A DNA stretch of 9,891 bases, taken from assembly GCA_002687025.1 (NCBI GenBank), contig NYZG01000129.1:1-9891 (forward strand), given 5' to 3'. The position numbers and the translations under genes are program-made. The stretch comes from Candidatus Poribacteria bacterium (GTDB taxonomy: Bacteria; Poribacteria; WGA-4E; GCA-2687025). Shown one piece after another: positions 5,290 through 9,891 of this stretch (its first letter is position 1; each line of letters begins with the position of its first letter). The notes under the pieces were generated by a model that saw nothing but the letters and a program-made list of their open reading frames with translations, searched no databases and was not told where the DNA came from.

Positions 5290-7326
5290 TCATCCGCTGT
5301 CAGGCTCCTCCGCGATGCGGAAGATAGCCACCGGGTCGCGGACGCCTTTCGGCGTCACAGTTTCCCGGGCGACCACCTCGGCCTTGCCTGCCGCCGCAGG
5401 CAACACGCTCTCCGTGACAACGATTTCGCCGATGGCGGCGTGCGACTGGATGCGTGACGTCAGGTTCACCTGGGCGCCAACGGCGGCGTACTTCGCGCGC
5501 TTCATCGACCCTATGTTCCCAACGACCACGTCCCCGGCGTTGATGGCGATGCCCATCCCTATCTCCGGCAGGCCGTTTTCGCGATTCCACGCGTTCACAT
5601 CGCCCATCGCGCGCTGCATTTCCAGGGCGCACGCGACTGCCCTCTGGCAGTCGTTCGCCCGGACTATCGGCGCGCCGAAGAAGACGAGAATGGCATCGCC
5701 GATGAACTCGTCGATCGTGCCGTCGTGCGCGACGATGATGTCCGTCATCGCTCCGAGGTAGTTGTTCAGCAGCGTGACGACCTGCTCGGGCTGCAGTTGC
5801 TCGGATAGCGTGGAGAAGCCGCGCAGATCCGACATCAGGATCGTGATGGAGCGCTTCTCGCCGCCGACCTGCAGCGCCTCCGGGCTTTCCAGCAGGCTGT
5901 CGACGATCTCCTCGGACAGGTAGCGTCCGAATACACGTTGGATGAACTGGTTGCGCACCTCCAGGTCGCTGTTGGCCGACGCCAGTTGGGCTGTGCGCTC
6001 GTCGACGCGGTCCTCCAGTTGGACGTTGAGTTGCTCCAGGTCTGCCGTCCGCGCCTCCAAGCTTCTATGCGTGCGCGCGAAGCCTTGGGACAGGTACACG
6101 GACATCGATCCCAGTAGCGCCAGCACACCTACATCCAGGAAGGAGAGAGACACTGTCGCGACACCAAGAATGTCCAGCAGCACCGCCGCGATGATGCATC
6201 CCGCGAAAGCTAGCGTGCCGATGCCCACGATCCAGACGCGCTCATGGCGTCGGAGCAGCGCGACGACGGATAGGCGCAGCATCTCACCGAACAGCACGAG
6301 CACAAGCCCAAGGACGACGACCGTAGGCAGCCGCCATGCTATGAGCGTGGTGAGGGCGCCGTACAGCAACACTCCTCGCGCCCAACGCGCTTGATGCGCC
6401 CCAAACAGCCTGTAGAGGAAGTGACAGCCCGCGACGCTCGCGAGGGGCAGCGCGGACCGGAACGCGTGCGAGAGCAGCAGTGTCCCGGCCGGCGTTGTGG
6501 GGGAGCCGTACATCGGCAGCGCCAAGCCCATGGCGAGCGCGTACGTCGCGGCAAACGCGGCGAAGTGCAGGTTCTCACTCAGCCTCGGGTAGAAGGCGAA
6601 GAGCAGCAAGTGCAGGAAAGCGAAGGCAGAAGCTGCGACCACCTGGAAGGTCCTGTGTCGGGCGAGGTCGTGCACGAGCGACAGATGTGCGGCCACGCTC
6701 GCGTTGGGCGTGCCGGCGAACACCTGAACCGCAACGGCGGTCACCGTCCCGAGAGCGGGGTCTCGATGCTGGAGCCGCTGTTCGCGCGCGTTGGAATGTC
6801 GAACCGCGAGGACCTGGTCCGCCCGCCTGGCCAGGGGCGCTGCGAGGTACCTCCTCGTCAGGCGATCCGCGAAGGCGGGACGCTCATCCTCCGCCGTGGC
6901 GGCCACGACGCCAAAGGTCCCGATGAGAGTTCCGTTCAGATAGAACTCAGCGGCGCCGCACTGCGTGACCCAGAAGGCGACGACGCGGCCGCGAAGGGGT
7001 TCGGCCACGCGGAATCGCAGCCGCAACCAGCCAATGGACGGGTCGGAATCCCTGCGCGGCGGGCGCCACGACGGCGCGGTCTCCCACGCCGAATCGTCGT
7101 GGTCCGGCGCGGCGTATCTGGGATCATCGCCAGCGCGCCATCGCCAGCCGCGGTCGAGGAGCTGGCCGCCCATCTCGCCGTAGTCTTCCGACGGCTCGAT
7201 GTGCATGGTTTCGACATCCGCAGCGGCTCCAACGAGCGGGGCCAGGATGGCGCAGGCCGCCACGGCTGCCAGGAGGGCGAGGGCCGCGCGGGATGTAGCG
7301 GGTGGCGGGGGCACGGATGGTCTCAC
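5290..7326 (-). CDS. Membrane class III nucleotide cyclase with extracytoplasmic jelly-roll and 7TM sensor
   Basis: The GTG at 7326, with GAGG seven bases upstream, gives 678 residues and a signal peptide (hydrophobic at 15-36); the earlier ATG at 7533 lies within the preceding gene. Residues about 50-205 are an extracytoplasmic jelly-roll-like sensor (GWRWRAGDDPRYAAPDHDDSAW, 60-81; FYLNGTLIGTFG, 128-139). Seven hydrophobic segments span about 226-412, as in 7TMR-DISM receptors. A coiled coil follows (about 418-455), then FGRYLSEEIV and the cyclase domain (about 490-672). Metal ligands are Asp500 (MSDLRGF) and Asp544 (EFIGD), and the transition-state pair is Asn621 and Arg625 (VNLTSR). Positions that normally select adenine are Glu540 (usually Lys) and Ala614 (usually Thr or Asp), so cAMP production is not assured. 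It starts 22 bases after the DUF1854 stop. The role is probably conversion of an external signal into a cyclic nucleotide. Confidence 0.85.
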   Translation of the reverse strand: MRPSVPPPPATSRAALALLAAVAACAILAPLVGAAADVETMHIEPSEDYGEMGGQLLDRGWRWRAGDDPRYAAPDHDDSAWETAPSWRPPRRDSDPSIGWLRLRFRVAEPLRGRVVAFWVTQCGAAEFYLNGTLIGTFGVVAATAEDERPAFADRLTRRYLAAPLARRADQVLAVRHSNAREQRLQHRDPALGTVTAVAVQVFAGTPNASVAAHLSLVHDLARHRTFQVVAASAFAFLHLLLFAFYPRLSENLHFAAFAATYALAMGLALPMYGSPTTPAGTLLLSHAFRSALPLASVAGCHFLYRLFGAHQARWARGVLLYGALTTLIAWRLPTVVVLGLVLVLFGEMLRLSVVALLRRHERVWIVGIGTLAFAGCIIAAVLLDILGVATVSLSFLDVGVLALLGSMSVYLSQGFARTHRSLEARTADLEQLNVQLEDRVDERTAQLASANSDLEVRNQFIQRVFGRYLSEEIVDSLLESPEALQVGGEKRSITILMSDLRGFSTLSEQLQPEQVVTLLNNYLGAMTDIIVAHDGTIDEFIGDAILVFFGAPIVRANDCQRAVACALEMQRAMGDVNAWNRENGLPEIGMGIAINAGDVVVGNIGSMKRAKYAAVGAQVNLTSRIQSHAAIGEIVVTESVLPAAAGKAEVVARETVTPKGVRDPVAIFRIAEEPDSG

Positions 7327-7348
7327 GTCGGCGCCTCGGGGCCGGCCG

Positions 7349-7918
7349 TTACATGTGGCGCTGGATCTGCTGGAAGCTCGCGTGATCCAGCCGTGTGGCG
7401 TCCGGGATGTCGTAGCGATTCTCGCGCACATCCGTGACGATGAGGCGGTTGGGAGGAAGCTGCTTGACGTTCTGATGCAGCCCGCGCACGGAGAATGTGA
7501 CGCGGCCCCGCGACGTGTCGACATCCCATTCATGCACGCCGAAGCGTTCCTTCACCTGGTGTATCTTCGTGATGGTCGGCGTGAAATAGCGGACGTCCAG
7601 CTCCTCGGAGATGACACGCTGGCTGGCTTCGTCGAGTTCCAAGGGGTCGAGGACGATGCCTATCTCGGCGTCGTCGCCGGACCAGATGGAGATGTAGTGG
7701 TCTGGGTCGCTCAGCGGGAGTATTTGACGCACCGCAACGCGCGCGTAGCATACCTCGTCGAGGAGCTCCAGGCGCGCCGATCCCATCGGGGAACGATACA
7801 TCCGGACGCGCTCCGGCTCGAAGTAACGGGGCACGAAGTCGTCGGGGCCGGCCCCCGGCTCCATGGGCGCCGCCGTCTCCGACGCCGCGATCGCCTTGTC
7901 GGCTCCGTTGTCGCTCAT
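7349..7918 (-). CDS. DUF1854 family protein, partner of the adjacent ABC transporter
   Basis: This 189-residue, mainly soluble protein has no signal peptide or membrane segment. It matches DUF1854: the region from about residue 78 reads SIWSGDDAEIGIVLDPLELD, followed by ISEELDVRYFTPTITKIHQVKERFG (103-127), HEWDVDTSRGRVTF (129-142) and LIVTDVRENRYDIPDATRLD (159-178). DUF1854 genes are commonly found next to an ABC exporter like the one directly upstream here, and some databases label the pair as associated with cyanophycin metabolism; its biochemical role is unknown to me. The ATG at 7918 has GGAGGGG eight bases upstream and lies five bases after the ABC transporter stop; the frame extends to 8035, but that would overlap the transporter by more than 100 bases. 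The N-terminal 30 residues are low in conserved features and probably disordered. Confidence 0.85.
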   Translation of the reverse strand: MSDNGADKAIAASETAAPMEPGAGPDDFVPRYFEPERVRMYRSPMGSARLELLDEVCYARVAVRQILPLSDPDHYISIWSGDDAEIGIVLDPLELDEASQRVISEELDVRYFTPTITKIHQVKERFGVHEWDVDTSRGRVTFSVRGLHQNVKQLPPNRLIVTDVRENRYDIPDATRLDHASFQQIQRHM

Positions 7919-7923
7919 GCGTC

Positions 7924-9891
7924 CTACCCCTCCACCGCTGTCTGCTTGGACCGGATTTCGGAAACCTTCCGCTGCGTCTCGACGAGCTTGAAGTAGACTC
8001 CCTTCTGCTCCATCAGGTCCTCGTGCGACCCGCACTCGACCGCCTTGCCCTTGTCCAACACCAACAGGCGGTCGGCGTTGCGCAGCGTGGATAGCCGGTG
8101 CGCGATGGCGAAGGTGGTGCGGTTCTGTACGAGCCGGTCGATGGCTTGCTGGATCTTCTGCTCGGTCTGCACGTCGACGGACGATGTCGCCTCGTCGAGT
8201 ATGAGTATCCGCGGGTTGTGGAGGATGGCGCGGGAGATGGATATCCGCTGCCTCTCGCCACCCGACAGCCTTCCGCCACGCTCGCCTACCTGAGTGTCGT
8301 ATCCGTCGGGGAACTTCACGACGAATTCATGGGCGTTCGCGGCTTTCGCGGCGGCGATTACCTGCTCCATGGAGGCGTCCGGGTGCGCGTAGGCGATGTT
8401 CTCGGCGATCGTGCCGGAGAAGAGATACGGCTCCTGCAAGACGACGCCGATCTGCCGCCGCAGGTCCTCCAGGCGTATCTGCGTGATGTCTACGCCGTCT
8501 ATCTCGAGCAGACCCGAGTCGGGTTCGTAGAAGCGGCAGATGAGGTTTATCATCGTCGACTTGCCGGCGCCCGAGTGGCCTACCAGGCCGATCATTTCGC
8601 CGGGCTTGACGTGCAGGTTGATGTCGCGCAGCACGGGCTTGTGCGCGTCGTATCCGAACGTCATGTTGGTGAACTGCACCTCGCCCGCGACGCTCGGTAC
8701 CGACACCAACGTGCCGTCGTCCTCCTGCTCGGCCTCGGAGTCGATCACCTCGAAGATGCGCTCGGCCGCCGTCATCGAACGCGATGCCCAGTTGATGACG
8801 GGGCTGATGTGGCGCAAGGGACCGTAGAACATGCCGAGGTAGCTCTGGAACGCCATCAACCTGCCAAGCGAGATGTCTCCCGACAACACCTGCAGGCCTC
8901 CCGCATACCACACTATCAGCGACCCGAGCGTCACCGTGAAGCCGAGGATGGGATAGTACGTCGCCCACATGCGCTCGGCGTTGATGAAGTAGTCGCGCGA
9001 GTCGACATTGGCCTCGCCGAATCGCTCGACCTCGCCAGTCTGCCGGCCGAACGCGCGCACGACGCGGATGCCGGACACCGAGTCTCCGACGACGTCGTAG
9101 AGCTTGGAGCTGCGACGGTAGGCGCGATGCCACAGGCTACGCACGCGCTTCCAGAACCACCCGGCGCCGAAGATTATCATCGGCACGGGGATGAGCACGA
9201 AGCACGCCAGGCGCCAATTCAGCCAGAACAGCATGATGCCGATGCCGAAGAGCATCAGCATGTCGATGACGATGAAGCTCAGGCTCTCCAGCAGGAAGAA
9301 CTGGAGTCGCGAACTGTCCTCGGTGATGTGGGAGATGACCGTGCCGGTCTTGCGCTTGTCGAAGAACCGGAGCGAAAGGCTGTGCAGCTTGGCGTATAGC
9401 TCGGTACGGATGTCGCTGACGATGTGGAACGTCAGCCACGCCGCCAGGCGCCCGCGGAAGATGTCGAGGACGTGGGTCAGGATGTGCGTGAGCACCAGCA
9501 GCCCGACCGTGATGGATAGGGCCACCGCAGCGGACTCTATGTTGCGGAAGAACCGCTTCAGCGGAGCTGCGGACAGGTCGGCGTCCGCGCCGCCGCCGCC
9601 CAACCGCAGAATGTCGTCGATGACGATGACGTTGAAGTACGGCGGCACGAGTGTGACGACGGTGGTGAGCATCAGAAAGGCGATGATGATGGCGGCCGCG
9701 CCCTTGTACGGCCGCAGATAGGAGAAGATGCGCAACATGACACGGTGCTTCTTCGTGCAGGCGGGGCAGGGGGCGTATTCGTCGTGCAGCGCCAGCCCGC
9801 ACTGCTTGCAGAACTTCTTCTCCTCCTCGAAGTCCCACACGGGCGGGTCCTCGCGGTCGCCCTTGGCGTGCTCGATCTCCTCGCTCATCCA
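7924..9891 (-). CDS. ABC exporter-type ATPase/permease with N-terminal zinc ribbon (may continue beyond window)
   Basis: From the ATG at 9888 this protein has 654 residues. A zinc ribbon comes first (Cys27-x2-Cys30 and Cys41-x2-Cys44). A type-1 exporter membrane domain follows (about 52-375, six hydrophobic segments), then a nucleotide-binding domain with Walker A GHSGAGKST (437-445), Q-loop Gln485, signature LSGGE (541-545), Walker B ILILDE (561-566) and H-loop His597. All catalytic residues are intact, and a fused half-transporter of this kind works as a homodimer. The frame is still open at the window edge (TGG before the ATG), and related DUF1854-linked transporters, as I recall them, have a longer N-terminal part before the zinc ribbon, so the real start may lie outside. 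The substrate is unknown; lipid, drug or peptide export are all possible. It is the first visible gene of a likely operon with the DUF1854 and cyclase genes. Confidence 0.9.
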   Translation of the reverse strand, partial: WMSEEIEHAKGDREDPPVWDFEEEKKFCKQCGLALHDEYAPCPACTKKHRVMLRIFSYLRPYKGAAAIIIAFLMLTTVVTLVPPYFNVIVIDDILRLGGGGADADLSAAPLKRFFRNIESAAVALSITVGLLVLTHILTHVLDIFRGRLAAWLTFHIVSDIRTELYAKLHSLSLRFFDKRKTGTVISHITEDSSRLQFFLLESLSFIVIDMLMLFGIGIMLFWLNWRLACFVLIPVPMIIFGAGWFWKRVRSLWHRAYRRSSKLYDVVGDSVSGIRVVRAFGRQTGEVERFGEANVDSRDYFINAERMWATYYPILGFTVTLGSLIVWYAGGLQVLSGDISLGRLMAFQSYLGMFYGPLRHISPVINWASRSMTAAERIFEVIDSEAEQEDDGTLVSVPSVAGEVQFTNMTFGYDAHKPVLRDINLHVKPGEMIGLVGHSGAGKSTMINLICRFYEPDSGLLEIDGVDITQIRLEDLRRQIGVVLQEPYLFSGTIAENIAYAHPDASMEQVIAAAKAANAHEFVVKFPDGYDTQVGERGGRLSGGERQRISISRAILHNPRILILDEATSSVDVQTEQKIQQAIDRLVQNRTTFAIAHRLSTLRNADRLLVLDKGKAVECGSHEDLMEQKGVYFKLVETQRKVSEIRSKQTAVEG

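Noticed and set aside
6391..7437. 348-codon plus-strand frame opposite the cyclase sensor region
   Set aside because: Low-complexity composition and no motif, while the opposite strand encodes a coherent signal peptide, sensor and membrane domain.
7327..7533. Upstream extension of the cyclase to an ATG at 7533
   Set aside because: It overlaps the DUF1854 gene, has Ser/Arg-rich composition, and would hide the signal peptide.
8098..9399. 433-codon plus-strand frame opposite the ABC transporter
   Set aside because: Shadow of the ABC gene, whose catalytic motifs are all intact on the other strand.
1..9891. Search for tRNA or rRNA genes, CRISPR arrays, insertion sequences and riboswitches
   Set aside because: No cloverleaf-like sequence, regular spaced repeats, transposase motifs or recognised riboswitch core was seen; the gaps between genes are all under 140 bases.

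Overview
This window is GC-rich chromosomal DNA with tightly packed genes. It carries no tRNA or rRNA gene, no mobile element and no CRISPR array. The lineage cannot be fixed from the sequence. The mix of an ECF sigma factor with an RPSR-type tail, secreted jelly-roll proteins, a 7TM-sensor cyclase and a DUF1854/ABC pair suggests a free-living bacterium of a poorly sampled, high-GC phylum; this is inference. Two gene blocks converge on a hairpin near 3819-3850.

The plus-strand block (1-3800) starts with the C-terminal end of a MobA-like nucleotidyltransferase. A HAD-family hydrolase follows. Its last 26 bases overlap the start of a 678-codon frame that joins an ECF sigma factor (residues 1-200) to a complete adenylosuccinate lyase of the animal ADSL type (residues 201-678), with no stop between them. 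A DUF92 membrane protein starts 3 bases after the lyase stop. The overlap and short gaps suggest one transcript from the HAD gene to the DUF92 gene. The sigma-PurB fusion is the most unusual object in the window. A good Shine-Dalgarno sequence and an ATG at the junction mean that free PurB could also be made from the same message.

The minus-strand block (9891 down to 3872) starts at the right edge with an ABC exporter-like protein carrying an N-terminal zinc ribbon. A DUF1854 protein follows after 5 bases, then, after 22 bases, a membrane class III nucleotide cyclase: signal peptide, extracytoplasmic jelly-roll, seven membrane segments, coiled coil, cyclase domain. After a 136-base gap with a candidate promoter and a GC-rich hairpin come two secreted paralogues made by tandem duplication, each a single predicted jelly-roll domain.

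The cyclase should sense something outside the membrane and make a cyclic nucleotide. Its purine-selecting positions do not match a standard adenylate cyclase. The two secreted proteins carry a DDS(A/S)W-type motif that also appears in the cyclase sensor domain, so a shared ligand is possible but unproven. The ABC/DUF1854 pair is a known gene pair, in some genomes annotated as linked to cyanophycin metabolism; no cyanophycin gene is visible here.
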